Shown here in pieces: positions 1-10,790 of a stretch of DNA of 64,000 nt. The notes under the pieces are model-generated. The model ran no database searches. It was not told the DNA's origin and saw only the letters and a list, made by a program, of their open reading frames with translations. Every line of letters starts with the position of its first letter. The stretch's first letter is position 1. Source of the stretch: Kitasatospora sp. MAP5-34 (GTDB lineage: Bacteria; Actinomycetota; Actinomycetes; Streptomycetales; Streptomycetaceae); the NCBI RefSeq assembly GCF_029894335.1, contig NZ_JARXZC010000020.1:1-64000 (forward strand), written 5' to 3'. The translations under genes and the position numbers were made by a program.

Positions 1-403
1 CGGACGGCGGCGCGCCCACGCCCAGGCTCAGCGGGGTGCCGCCGGCGGTGAGGAACCTGATCCGCTCGGTCAGGGTGTGGAACAGCTCCTCGAGGCCCTT
101 GCGGTCCTGGGCGACCACGTCGAAGGAGACGAAGGCCGCGTAGCCGGGCGTCGGGTCGGTGACACCGGCCTGGTGGTCGCCGTGGAACGGGACGACACCG
201 CGCTTGGCCGGGCTGCTGGTATCGGCGCTCGCCGAACCTGCCGAGACGGTGAAGGCGCCACCGGCTATGGCGGCGGCACCGGCGCCCGCGCCGAGCGCGG
301 CCTTGACGAAGCTGCGGCGCGCGGGCCCGGCGGGGCAGCCGTCGGCCACCGGAGCGGCGGCGTGCGGGAAGGGGCAGGAGCCGGTAGCGGTCTGGTCGGT
401 CAT
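1..403 (-). CDS. efeB: EfeB, Dyp-type haem peroxidase/deferrochelatase (partial, runs off window start)
   Basis: Only the first 134 residues are visible; the gene continues beyond base 1. Residues 28-37 read RRSFVKAALG, a twin-arginine signal, followed by a long Ala/Gly hydrophobic stretch and an ASA cleavage region. The start of the mature domain (KRGVVPFHGDHQAGV) is the typical N-terminal segment of EfeB/DyP peroxidases. Family knowledge: EfeB is a Tat-exported haem peroxidase that works with EfeU and EfeO in ferrous/haem iron uptake. Its ATG shares one base with the stop of the efeUO gene (TGATG), so the two genes are translationally coupled. The haem ligand region lies outside the window. 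Confidence 0.9.
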   Translation of the reverse strand, partial: MTDQTATGSCPFPHAAAPVADGCPAGPARRSFVKAALGAGAGAAAIAGGAFTVSAGSASADTSSPAKRGVVPFHGDHQAGVTDPTPGYAAFVSFDVVAQDRKGLEELFHTLTERIRFLTAGGTPLSLGVGAPPS

Positions 404-2436
404 CAGGCGGACTTCCGGATCTCGAGCAGGTCGGGGATGGGTGCGAGGTCTTCGAGCAGTTGGCCGGTGGCGGCGTTCAGCTGCTGACGCGTGGTGGCGG
501 CGAGCCGGTCGACCGGCGTCCAGCCGCCGTCCTGCAGGTGCGCGGCGGCGAGCAGGGCGTTGACCCGCAGCATTCCGGCGTCCACCTTGGTCAGCAACTC
601 GGGCGACCGCTCCTTGATCAGGGGCTGGAGCACGGTCAGCAGCTCCTGGGTACCCGCCAGATTGGCCTGAGCGGTCGCCAGGTTGGTGCCGCTGCCCTGG
701 TCGGTGTCACCGGTGAGCTCGAACTGGAGGGTGTTCTCCAGGATTTCGTGGGTCCGCAGCGGCAGGTCACCGACGTCGAACTGCTGGGTCGGGAAGGCCT
801 TGGCGAGCCCGTCCACGTCGGTGACCAGCTGGTCGGCGACGGGGGTCAGGTCGGCGGCGCTCTGCTGGTGCCACAGGCCGTACTCCAAGCGGAGGAACCC
901 GGCGAAGTCCTTGTCCTGGGACTTGTCGGGCAGGCCGTCGGGGCGCCCGTTGATCTTGCCGTCGAAGTCGGCGAATGTGCCGTACGCGGCGCCCAGCGCG
1001 GAGTACTGAAGGTGCGCGGTGAGCCAGTCGGCCCGGGCGGCGTTCAGGTCCCCGGCGTGGATGTCGGCCTGGAGCTTGCGGGTCTCGGTCTGCAGGGTGG
1101 CCAGGCCCTGGCCGACGTACGTCCGGTAGGCGGCCAGCGGCGCCTTCAGGTCGTCCTCGGCCACCGGGGCGACGGCCTTGACATCGGCTCCGCCGGTGAC
1201 GTGGACGGCCGCCGAGGTGACGCTCTTCCCGCCGGTGGGGACGCAGCGCCAGGCGTAGTCGCCGGTGCCGATGGTGGCGGTCAGCGAGCGGGTGGTGGCG
1301 GGGGCCAGGCCCTCGATCTCGCCGTAGACGGCGCCGCTACCCGGGTTGATCAGGTAGACCTCGGAGGTCTTGTCACCCGTGTTGTGCATCTGGAAGACCT
1401 GCTGGCCGGGCTGCGGGGCGCCGAAGCCCTTGCCGCACTCCGTCTCGGAGACCGCGACGGTCGAGGCACCGGCGGGCTTGCCGTCACTGACCACGATCAC
1501 CACGCCCGCCAGCACGGCGGGGGCGGCGACGAGCACGGCGGGGACCAGCCAGCGCGGGCGGCCGGCCTTCGCCTCGACGGCCTCGGCCTGAGCAGGGGCC
1601 TCGGCGGCAGGCGCAGGCACGGCGGAGCCCCGGACACCCTCGACGAAGAGGGTCATCACGATCGACAGGTAGGCGACGTACGCGACGACCTGAAGGACGG
1701 TCATCCTGACGGTGAGGTTGAGGACGCCCTGCACCAGGGTCGCGTACCAGGAGCCCTGGTCGAGGTGCGCGCCGAGGTCGAAGGCGTACGTGGAGCCGCC
1801 CGGCAGGACACCGGACTCCTGCAGGTCGCGCAGGCCGTAGCTGAGCACGCCCGCCGCGATCACGATCAGGACGGCACCGGTGACGCTGAAGAACCTGGTC
1901 AGGTTGATCTTCAGCACCCGGCGGTACAGGCCCCAGCAGAGCCCGATGGCGAGCAGCAGTCCGACGGCGGCACCGATCAGCGGGCCGGTCGAGCTCCTGG
2001 CGGTCTGGATGGTGCTCCACAGGAAGAGGGAGGTCTCCAGGCCCTCGCGGCCGACGGCCAGGAAGCTGGTCAGGACGAGGGTCCCGGCGCCCATGGCGAG
2101 CGCGGCGGCGACCTTCTCGCGGATCTCCGAGGAGAGGTTCCGGGCCGAACGGCGCATCCAGAACACCATCGCGGTGACGAAGGTGACGGCGATCAGGCTG
2201 AGCGCACCGCCGAACGCCTCCTGCGCGGGCCCGGAGAGCTTGGCGGCGGTGAAGGTGAGCACGGAACCGAAGCTGAGGGCCAGGGCCAGCGCGGCGAGCA
2301 CGCCCGTCCAGACCTGCGGGAGGCGGGACTTCTCGCCGGAGCGCACCAGGGTGGCGACCAGGATGGAGACGATCAGCCCGGCCTCCAGGCCCTCACGTAG
2401 ACCGATCAAGAAGCTTGGAAACGCGTCGTCCCACAT
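403..2436 (-). CDS. efeUO: EfeU-EfeO fusion: FTR1-type iron permease joined to cupredoxin/M75 EfeO domain
   Basis: 677 residues. Residues 1-270 form a multi-helix FTR1 permease with both REGLE iron-exchange motifs (14-18 and 130-134). An Ala/Glu/Pro-rich linker (about 271-294) leads to a further membrane helix (295-316). An EfeO cupredoxin-like domain (about 325-416) and an M75 imelysin-like domain (about 430-670) follow. EfeU and EfeO are usually separate proteins, so this is a fusion that would tether EfeO outside the membrane. At the M75 HxxxE-type position the sequence reads HLQYS (475-479), so the expected Glu appears to be Ser. I chose the ATG before WDDAFPSF because the permease begins there; longer in-frame starts add unrelated sequence. 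An iron box lies about 100 bases upstream. The gene is coupled to efeB. Confidence 0.92.
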   Translation of the reverse strand: MWDDAFPSFLIGLREGLEAGLIVSILVATLVRSGEKSRLPQVWTGVLAALALALSFGSVLTFTAAKLSGPAQEAFGGALSLIAVTFVTAMVFWMRRSARNLSSEIREKVAAALAMGAGTLVLTSFLAVGREGLETSLFLWSTIQTARSSTGPLIGAAVGLLLAIGLCWGLYRRVLKINLTRFFSVTGAVLIVIAAGVLSYGLRDLQESGVLPGGSTYAFDLGAHLDQGSWYATLVQGVLNLTVRMTVLQVVAYVAYLSIVMTLFVEGVRGSAVPAPAAEAPAQAEAVEAKAGRPRWLVPAVLVAAPAVLAGVVIVVSDGKPAGASTVAVSETECGKGFGAPQPGQQVFQMHNTGDKTSEVYLINPGSGAVYGEIEGLAPATTRSLTATIGTGDYAWRCVPTGGKSVTSAAVHVTGGADVKAVAPVAEDDLKAPLAAYRTYVGQGLATLQTETRKLQADIHAGDLNAARADWLTAHLQYSALGAAYGTFADFDGKINGRPDGLPDKSQDKDFAGFLRLEYGLWHQQSAADLTPVADQLVTDVDGLAKAFPTQQFDVGDLPLRTHEILENTLQFELTGDTDQGSGTNLATAQANLAGTQELLTVLQPLIKERSPELLTKVDAGMLRVNALLAAAHLQDGGWTPVDRLAATTRQQLNAATGQLLEDLAPIPDLLEIRKSA

Positions 2437-2534
2437 GGCCTTACCCGTCCGATTGCCCGACGCCCCGGGCCACCTCGGACCGGAACGGCTCAGCCCGACG
2501 CCCCGGGCAGGGGGACTGCCCAGGGCGTCGCTAC

Positions 2535-2553
2535 TTAGCTTAGGCATACCTTA
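2535..2553. promoter_or_regulatory. Iron box (DmdR1/IdeR-type operator) upstream of efeUOB
   Basis: The 19-bp sequence TTAGCTTAGGCATACCTTA agrees with the actinobacterial iron-box consensus TTAGGTTAGGCTAACCTAA at about 15 of 19 positions and is near-palindromic. It lies about 100 bases upstream of the efeUO start and downstream of the SAV2148-like gene. This suggests repression of the iron-uptake operon by a DtxR-family iron sensor when iron is plentiful. The site is seen; the regulation is inferred. Confidence 0.75.
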
Positions 2554-2618
2554 GCCACAGCGAGGCCGGGCGTCCACGTTGGGGTACGAACGCTGGATGC
2601 TCCAGACCGGACGATCAC

Positions 2619-3926
2619 TCAGGAAACGGCGCGTGAGTCGGCCCACACGCCTTCGAACTCCTCGCGGTAGACCTCCAGCAACCCCGGCTCCTGACCGCCC
2701 GACCGACCGCCCGGCTGGCCACCCGGCTGACCGCCTGTCTGCCCACTCGTCCCCAGGGCCACCGACCCCCGCAGCACCAGCGCGGGCGACTCGATCCCCC
2801 GGGACCGCCGTAGGTAGGGCTGGACCACCCCGATGTCCGTCGAGCGCCGTCGGCTCCCGGCCGGGCCGGCCACCCGGGGGCCCTCCACCAGGTAGGCGGT
2901 GAACCTCGGCGTCTCGTCGAAGACCCGGATCTCGAAGCCGCCCTGGTCCCGCAGCCCGGCCCGGACCCGGCGGACGTGCATGATGTTCATCTCGATCGAG
3001 CGGGCCAGTTCGCCCCGCCCGATCCCCAGCTCGCGCTCCCGGCGGCGCACCGCGCTGCTGGCCGGGTTGAGGAAGAGCAGCCGGACCCGGCAGCCGCCGG
3101 AGGCGAGCCGCACCAGCCGCTTGCCGGTGTAGTTCTGGCAGAGCATCCCGAGTCCGATGCCGACGGCGTCCAACCGCCGGGCCCCGTCGAGCAGGTCCTC
3201 CACCGGCAGGTCGCGCTGCAGCCGGACCCGGTCCGGGTGCACCGCGACCACGTCCGCGTACCGTCCGGCGACCAGCTCCTCGACCACGTCGGCGGGCACC
3301 CCGCCGGTGCCGCCGTCCAGCAGTACCAGCAGCCGGGCGGCGGCCCGCTCGGCCTGGGCCAGCACGGTCTGCGAGAGGCTGCGGTTGCGCGAGACCACGT
3401 GCCGGGCGACCTCCAGCTCGTCCAGCGCGAGTTCGACCTCGCGGCGGTCCAGCACGTACGGCTCGAAGCAGGGCCAGTGCTGCACCATCAGTTCGCGCAG
3501 CTGGGGCATGGTCAGGAAGACCAGCGGGTCGTCGTCGGACGGGTCGAGCAGGTAGCCCTTGCGGCGGCTCACCTCGCGGACCGCGCCCGCCCGGTGCACC
3601 CACTCCTCACCGGCGGGCCCGGCGGCGGCCGTCACCCAGTCCTCGCCGTGGGCCGGTGCGTAGACCGGGCGCAGCACCTCGTCCACCAACGCGCGCAGCC
3701 GCTGCTCGACCAGGTTCAGCCAGACGTACGCCCGGCCGGTCAGCCGGACGCGCTGGTGGGCCAGCTCCCACTGCTCGGCGGACCAGGCGAGCGGCAGCCC
3801 GTCGGGCGGCCCGGGCTGGGCCGGCACGGTGGCCCGGCCCGCCATGGACGCGCGCATGACCATCGTCGGCGCCTCGCTCCGCCCGGGGCCCTCGGACCCA
3901 CCCCGGCCGTCGGAGGGGACCACCAT
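2619..3926 (-). CDS. SAV2148-family HEPN domain-containing protein
   Basis: 435 residues, soluble, with no signal peptide. The N-terminal half carries a helical segment (about 45-90, WELAHQRVRLTGRAYVWLNL) resembling HEPN-type helices. A mid-region follows, with NYTGKRLVRLASGGCRVRLL near residue 270. The whole resembles a conserved Streptomyces family known as SAV2148; I recognise it from memory. The biochemical role is unknown. HEPN domains are often RNases or nucleotide-binding helpers, but the classic Rx4-6H RNase motif is not evident to me. The C-terminus has a short Gly/Gln repeat (GGQPGGQPGG). The start is supported by GAGGTGAGGT about 10 bases upstream of the ATG. It is transcribed away from glgX. 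Confidence 0.65.
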   Translation of the reverse strand: MVVPSDGRGGSEGPGRSEAPTMVMRASMAGRATVPAQPGPPDGLPLAWSAEQWELAHQRVRLTGRAYVWLNLVEQRLRALVDEVLRPVYAPAHGEDWVTAAAGPAGEEWVHRAGAVREVSRRKGYLLDPSDDDPLVFLTMPQLRELMVQHWPCFEPYVLDRREVELALDELEVARHVVSRNRSLSQTVLAQAERAAARLLVLLDGGTGGVPADVVEELVAGRYADVVAVHPDRVRLQRDLPVEDLLDGARRLDAVGIGLGMLCQNYTGKRLVRLASGGCRVRLLFLNPASSAVRRRERELGIGRGELARSIEMNIMHVRRVRAGLRDQGGFEIRVFDETPRFTAYLVEGPRVAGPAGSRRRSTDIGVVQPYLRRSRGIESPALVLRGSVALGTSGQTGGQPGGQPGGRSGGQEPGLLEVYREEFEGVWADSRAVS

Positions 3927-4380
3927 GCGCTACCTCACCTCTCGGCCCGCCGGCCCCGACCCGCCGGGGTGACGCACCGTCCGCTGACACAGTCTTAGGC
4001 CACGGCGGCCTCGGCCTGGGCAGAGGCTGTCTCCGCTGGCGATTCCGGCGTGGAGTCCGGAGCGCGCCGGAAGATCACAGGGTACTGCGCGGGCCACGCG
4101 GGCCGCAGCCGCTTCCCGGCATCGCGGCGCGTACCAGGAGTCGGCGGCACCACCGGCGCGACCGCGCCGCCGTCCGGAATCCGAGCCGCGCACAACCCCC
4201 ACCACGGACACCCGTTCGGGCGAACAACGAGTGAAAGCGCCCTAATGGCGGGCAGGCGTTGGGGAGTATGCCCCTGTGTCGTGTATCACGGTACGAACGG
4301 ACTCGGCCTACCCGGGCAACCGGCCGGGCAGAGCCCAGTGGAGCGCCAATTCCCATGACGCCAAGGGAGTTTGAGGACTT
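3927..4380. other. Intergenic region between the SAV2148-like gene and glgX
   Basis: This 454-base spacer separates divergent genes and must hold both promoters. I see no convincing gene; the open frames lack good codon-position bias and recognisable domains. A plausible ribosome binding site (AAGGGAG) lies about 15 bases before the glgX ATG. Confidence 0.5.
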
Positions 4381-6489
<2,109 letters not shown>

Positions 6490-6518
6490 AGTTTTACACG
6501 TGGGCCAGTTGCACTATC

Positions 6519-6564
6519 AAGGGGCGCGGGAAACCGCGCGAAACCGGAAGGCGACAACCCGCAC
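6519..6564 (+). repeat. Dispersed intergenic repeat, copy A
   Basis: It contains AAGGGGCGCGGGAAACCGCG followed by a block close to GAAACCGGAAGGC. The second block recurs in copy C near 50.6 kb, and the GGGGCGCGG core recurs near 27.2 and 61.6 kb. It lies between glgX and treY. Confidence 0.6.
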
Positions 6565-6642
6565 CCCCCGCAGCGAGCACCCCCACACCCGTTAGGGCCA
6601 ACGCGGCGATAGCCAAGCCCCCGCAGGGGTAGGCATGTCCTC

Positions 6643-9042
6643 ATGACCTCCGCCGAAGCCTCCGCTCAGCCACGCCCGGCCGGGGCCACCCCTCCCCCGA
6701 CAGCCAGCTACCGCCTCCAGCTCCAGCCGGGCTTCACCCTGCGGGACGCCGAACGCGCCGTACCCTACCTCGCCGCGCTCGGCGTCTCCCACCTGCACCT
6801 CTCCCCGCTGCTGGCCGCCGTCCCCGGCTCGACCCACGGGTACGACACCGTCGACCACGGCCGGATCAGCGAGCAGCTCGGCGGCGAGAGCGCCCTGCGC
6901 GCGCTCGCCGCAGTGGCGCACCGGCACGGGCTGCGGCTGATCGCGGACGTCGTACCCAACCACATGGCGCTGCCGGTGCCCGAGCAGCTCAACCAGCCGC
7001 TCTGGCAGGTGCTGCGGGACGGGCCGGACTCGCCGTTCGCGCCCTGGTTCGACATCGACTGGACGGCCCAGCCGGGCCCTTCCGACGCCCCCGAGCGCGG
7101 CCGGCTGCTGCTCCCGCTGCTCGGCGGGCGGCTCGGTGAGGTGCTCGACGAGCTGACGGTGGACGGGGAGGTACTCCGCTACCACGACCACGCCTTCCCG
7201 CTCCGCCCCGGCACCACCGGGCTGCCGCTGCCCGAGCTGCTGGCCCGCCAGTGGTACCGGCTGGCCTGGTGGGAGCTGGCCGGCAGCGAGCTGAACTACC
7301 GCCGGTTCTTCACCGTCAACGAGCTGATCGCCGTTCGGGTCGAGGTGCCCGAGGTCTTCGAGGCGACCCACCGCACCCTGCTGCGGCTGCACGCGGACGG
7401 CGTCCTGGACGGCTTCCGGATCGACCACCCGGACGGCCTCGCCGACCCGCGCCGCTACCTGGAGCGCCTGGCGGCGGCCACCGGCGGGGCCTACACGGTG
7501 GTCGAGAAGATCCTCACGGGCGGTGAGCGGCTGCCCGCCGACTGGCCCTGCGCGGGCACCACCGGGTACGACGCGCTGCGCCGGATCGACGGCGTGCTCA
7601 CCGACCACCTGGGCGCCGAGCACCTGATCACCGCGTACCGGCACGACACCGGCGCCGGCTCCGCACCCGAGGCGGCGCGGCAGGGCCGGGCCGAACTGAC
7701 CGGCCCGCACGGGGAACTGGCCGCCGAGGTGGACCGGCTGGTCCGCCTCGCCCAGCGGATCTGCGCCGCCGAACCCGCGCTCGCCGACCACTCACCGCTC
7801 GCCCTGCGGGAGGCGCTCGGCGAGCTGCTGACGGCGTATCCGGTCTACCGGCCGTACGTCCGGCCGGGCGAGCCCGCTCCCCCGGAGGCCGTCGCGGACG
7901 TCGAGGCGGCGCTCGACGGCGATTCACCGACCGCCGCGCTGGTCCGCGAGCTGGCGCTCGGGCGGCTCGGGCGCAGCCCCGCGAAGGACGAGTTCTGCGC
8001 ACGGCTCGGACAGACCGCCTCCGCCGTCGCGGCGAAGGGGGTCGAGGACACCGCCTTCTACCGTTGGAACGCCCTGCTCAGCCTGAACGAGGTGGGCGGC
8101 GACCCGGGCCGGCCCGGGGTGAAACCCGTCGACTTCCACCGCTGGTGCGCCTACCTGGAGGAGCACTGGCCGCACTCGATGACGGCGCTCTCCACCCACG
8201 ACACCAAGCGCAGCGCGGACGCCCGCGCCCGGCTCGCCGTGCTGGCCGAGCTGCCCGAGCACTGGGCCGCCGAGTGCGCCGCCTGGACGACGGCGGCCGG
8301 GCTCTGTCCGGACCGCAGCTCGGCCTGGCTGCTCTGGCAGACCCTGGTCGCGGCCTGGCCGCTCGACGCGGACCGCCTGGTCGCCACCCTGCTCAAGTCC
8401 GCCCGCGAGGCCAAGCAGCAGACCTCCTGGACGGCCCCGGACGCCCGCTTCGAGCGCGCCCTGACCGACTACGCGCACGGCGTGCTGGCCAACGCCGGGC
8501 TCTGCCCGAGGATCGACGGCTTCGTCCGGATGCTCGCTCCGTACGCCCGCAGCAACAGCCTCGCGGCGGCCCTGCTGCACCTGACCGTGCCGGGCGTGCC
8601 GGACCTGTACCAGGGCAGCGAGGAGCCGCTGTACACCCTGGTCGACCCGGACAACCGCGCGCCGGTGGACCTCGGCGCGCTGGCCGTACGGCTGACGGAC
8701 TCGCCTACGGACCGGGCGGGTGATCTGGCCCGCGAGAAGCTCCACCTCACCACCACCGCGCTCCACCTGCGCCGCGAACTCGGCCCGTACCGCCCGCTGG
8801 CGGCCGAGGGGCCCGCCGCCGACCACCTGCTGGCCTTCGGGCGCGGCCCCGGGGTGATCAGCGCGGTGACCCGGCTGCCGTACGGGCTGGAGCGGTCCGG
8901 CGGCTGGCGCGACACCGTGCTGGACCTGCCCGCCGGGCGCTGGACGGAGCAGCTGACGCAGCGCACGTTCGGCGCCGGGCCGGTCCGGTTGGACGCGCTG
9001 TTCGCCGTGCACCCGGTGGCGCTGCTGACGGAGGGCCCGTGA
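6643..9042 (+). CDS. treY: Maltooligosyl trehalose synthase TreY (GH13)
   Basis: 799 residues. TreY isomerises the terminal alpha-1,4 bond of maltodextrins to alpha-1,1, giving maltooligosyl trehalose. The opening TASYRLQLQPGFTLRDAERA is diagnostic of the family. GH13 catalytic residues are D261 (GFRIDHPDG), E288 (VVEKIL) and D520 (STHDTKRS). DVVPNHMA is region I. The last four bases overlap the treZ start (GTGA), so the two products are probably made in a coupled way. The ribosome binding site is weak; the ATG was chosen because the conserved TASYRLQ block begins about 20 residues later. Confidence 0.95.
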   Translation: MTSAEASAQPRPAGATPPPTASYRLQLQPGFTLRDAERAVPYLAALGVSHLHLSPLLAAVPGSTHGYDTVDHGRISEQLGGESALRALAAVAHRHGLRLIADVVPNHMALPVPEQLNQPLWQVLRDGPDSPFAPWFDIDWTAQPGPSDAPERGRLLLPLLGGRLGEVLDELTVDGEVLRYHDHAFPLRPGTTGLPLPELLARQWYRLAWWELAGSELNYRRFFTVNELIAVRVEVPEVFEATHRTLLRLHADGVLDGFRIDHPDGLADPRRYLERLAAATGGAYTVVEKILTGGERLPADWPCAGTTGYDALRRIDGVLTDHLGAEHLITAYRHDTGAGSAPEAARQGRAELTGPHGELAAEVDRLVRLAQRICAAEPALADHSPLALREALGELLTAYPVYRPYVRPGEPAPPEAVADVEAALDGDSPTAALVRELALGRLGRSPAKDEFCARLGQTASAVAAKGVEDTAFYRWNALLSLNEVGGDPGRPGVKPVDFHRWCAYLEEHWPHSMTALSTHDTKRSADARARLAVLAELPEHWAAECAAWTTAAGLCPDRSSAWLLWQTLVAAWPLDADRLVATLLKSAREAKQQTSWTAPDARFERALTDYAHGVLANAGLCPRIDGFVRMLAPYARSNSLAAALLHLTVPGVPDLYQGSEEPLYTLVDPDNRAPVDLGALAVRLTDSPTDRAGDLAREKLHLTTTALHLRRELGPYRPLAAEGPAADHLLAFGRGPGVISAVTRLPYGLERSGGWRDTVLDLPAGRWTEQLTQRTFGAGPVRLDALFAVHPVALLTEGP

Positions 9043-10790
9043 CGGACTATCAGGTGTGGGCGCCGGACGCCGTCCTGGTCGAGGTGGAGGTGGACGGCAC
9101 GGCGTACCCGCTGCGGCCGGATCCGGGCCGCCTCGGCTGGTGGCAGGCCGAGGCGCCCGCCGGGGACTACGGCTTCCGCCTGGACGGCGGCCCGCCGCTG
9201 CCGGACCCGCGCTCACCGCGCCAGCCGTACGGGCCGGACGGCCTGAGCCGGGCGGTCGACCACGCGGCATTCCACTGGTCGGACGTTCCCTGGCAGGGCC
9301 GGGCGCTGCCGGGTGGGGTGCTGTACGAGCTGCACGTCGGCACCTTCACCCCGGCGGGGACGTTCGAGGCGGCCGCCGAGCGGCTCGACCACCTGGTTGA
9401 ACTCGGCGTGGACTTCGTGGAGTTGATGCCGGTCTGCCCCTTCTCCGGACGGCACGGCTGGGGTTACGACGGGGTGTCGCTCTGGGCCGTGCACGAGCCG
9501 TACGGCGGCCCGGACGGGCTGAAGCGCTTCGTGGACGCCGCCCATCGCAAGGGGCTCGGCGTGGTACTGGACGTGGTGCACAACCACCTTGGCCCGTCCG
9601 GCAATTACCTCCCGGCGTTCGGCCCGTACTTCACCGACCGGCACCACACGCCCTGGGGTTCGGCGGTCAACCTGGACGCGCCCGGCTCGGACGAGGTGCG
9701 GGACTACCTGATCGGCAGCGCGCTGGCCTGGCTGCGCGACTACCGGATCGACGGGCTGCGGCTGGACGCGGTGCACGCGCTGGCGGACGACCGGGCCGTG
9801 CACTTCCTGGAGGAACTGTCAGCCACTGTGGACAAGTTGGCCGTGTCGACCGGCCGGCCGCTGTTCCTGATCGGCGAGTCCGATCTCAACGATCCGCGCA
9901 CCACCAACCCCCGGCAGGCGGGCGGCCACGGTCTGGCCGCGCAGTGGAGCGACGACTTCCACCACGCCCTGCACGCGCTGCTGACCGGTGAATCCCAGGG
10001 CTACTACGCCGACTTCGCCGAGCGTCCGTTCGCCGGGCTGACCAAGACGCTGACCCGGGGCTTCTTCCACGACGGCAGCTGGTCGTCCTTCCGCGGCCGG
10101 ATCCACGGGCGCCGCTTCCCCGCCGGGTACGGGCACCGGCTGCTGGGCTACCTGCAGACCCACGACCAGGTGGGCAACCGGGCGACCGGCGACCGGCTCT
10201 CCGCCACTCTCCCGCCCGGCCGGCTCGCCGCCGGGGCGGCGCTGGTGCTGACCTCGCCGTTCACCCCGATGCTGTTCATGGGCGAGGAGTGGGGGGCAGG
10301 TACACCCTGGCAGTACTTCACCAGCCACACCGACCCCCAGCTCGCCGAGGCCGTCCGGCAGGGGCGGCGGCGGGAGTTCACCGAGCACGGCTGGACGGCG
10401 GAGGAGATCCCCGACCCGCAGGCCCCCGGCACGGTACTCGCCTCGACGCTCGACTGGACCGAACCGGCCCGCGCACCGCACTCCGAACTCCTCGACTGGT
10501 ACCGCAGGTTGATCCGGCTGCGGCGGTCCTGCCCCGAACTCACCGACCCGGACCTCGCGGCCGTCCGGGTGTCGTTCGACGAGGAGCAGCGCTGGCTGGT
10601 GGTGCACCGGGGGCCGTACCGGATCGTCATCCGGATCGGCGGTGCCGCTCCGCTCGCGGTGCCGCTGGACCGGCCCTACGCCGGGACGCTCGCGCTGTTC
10701 GGTGACGCCTGGCCCGCTTCGGCCGAAGGCTCGCTCTTCCTCGCGCCGGACTCCACGGCGGTGGTACGGGTGGAGGCTCAGCGGAGGTAG
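9039..10790 (+). CDS. treZ: Malto-oligosyltrehalose trehalohydrolase TreZ (GH13)
   Basis: 583 residues, GTG start overlapping the treY stop. TreZ cleaves maltooligosyl trehalose to release trehalose, the last step of the TreYZ pathway. An N-terminal beta domain (about 1-95, YQVWAPDAVLVEVEVDG) precedes the barrel. Triad residues are D243 (LRLDAVH), E280 (IGESDLND) and D376 (THDQVGN). The FMGEEWG segment is typical of the branching-enzyme/TreZ subgroup. The 3' end overlaps the convergent transketolase gene by 13 bases. Confidence 0.95.
   Translation: MTDYQVWAPDAVLVEVEVDGTAYPLRPDPGRLGWWQAEAPAGDYGFRLDGGPPLPDPRSPRQPYGPDGLSRAVDHAAFHWSDVPWQGRALPGGVLYELHVGTFTPAGTFEAAAERLDHLVELGVDFVELMPVCPFSGRHGWGYDGVSLWAVHEPYGGPDGLKRFVDAAHRKGLGVVLDVVHNHLGPSGNYLPAFGPYFTDRHHTPWGSAVNLDAPGSDEVRDYLIGSALAWLRDYRIDGLRLDAVHALADDRAVHFLEELSATVDKLAVSTGRPLFLIGESDLNDPRTTNPRQAGGHGLAAQWSDDFHHALHALLTGESQGYYADFAERPFAGLTKTLTRGFFHDGSWSSFRGRIHGRRFPAGYGHRLLGYLQTHDQVGNRATGDRLSATLPPGRLAAGAALVLTSPFTPMLFMGEEWGAGTPWQYFTSHTDPQLAEAVRQGRRREFTEHGWTAEEIPDPQAPGTVLASTLDWTEPARAPHSELLDWYRRLIRLRRSCPELTDPDLAAVRVSFDEEQRWLVVHRGPYRIVIRIGGAAPLAVPLDRPYAGTLALFGDAWPASAEGSLFLAPDSTAVVRVEAQRR

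Noticed and set aside
460-2400. Long open frames antisense to efeUO, and similar frames opposite glgX, gltB, polA, liv and mmpL genes
   Set aside because: They are typical shadow frames of high-GC genes: low-complexity Gly/Arg/Val-rich sequence, no domains, no ribosome binding sites, and exactly overlapping well-supported genes.
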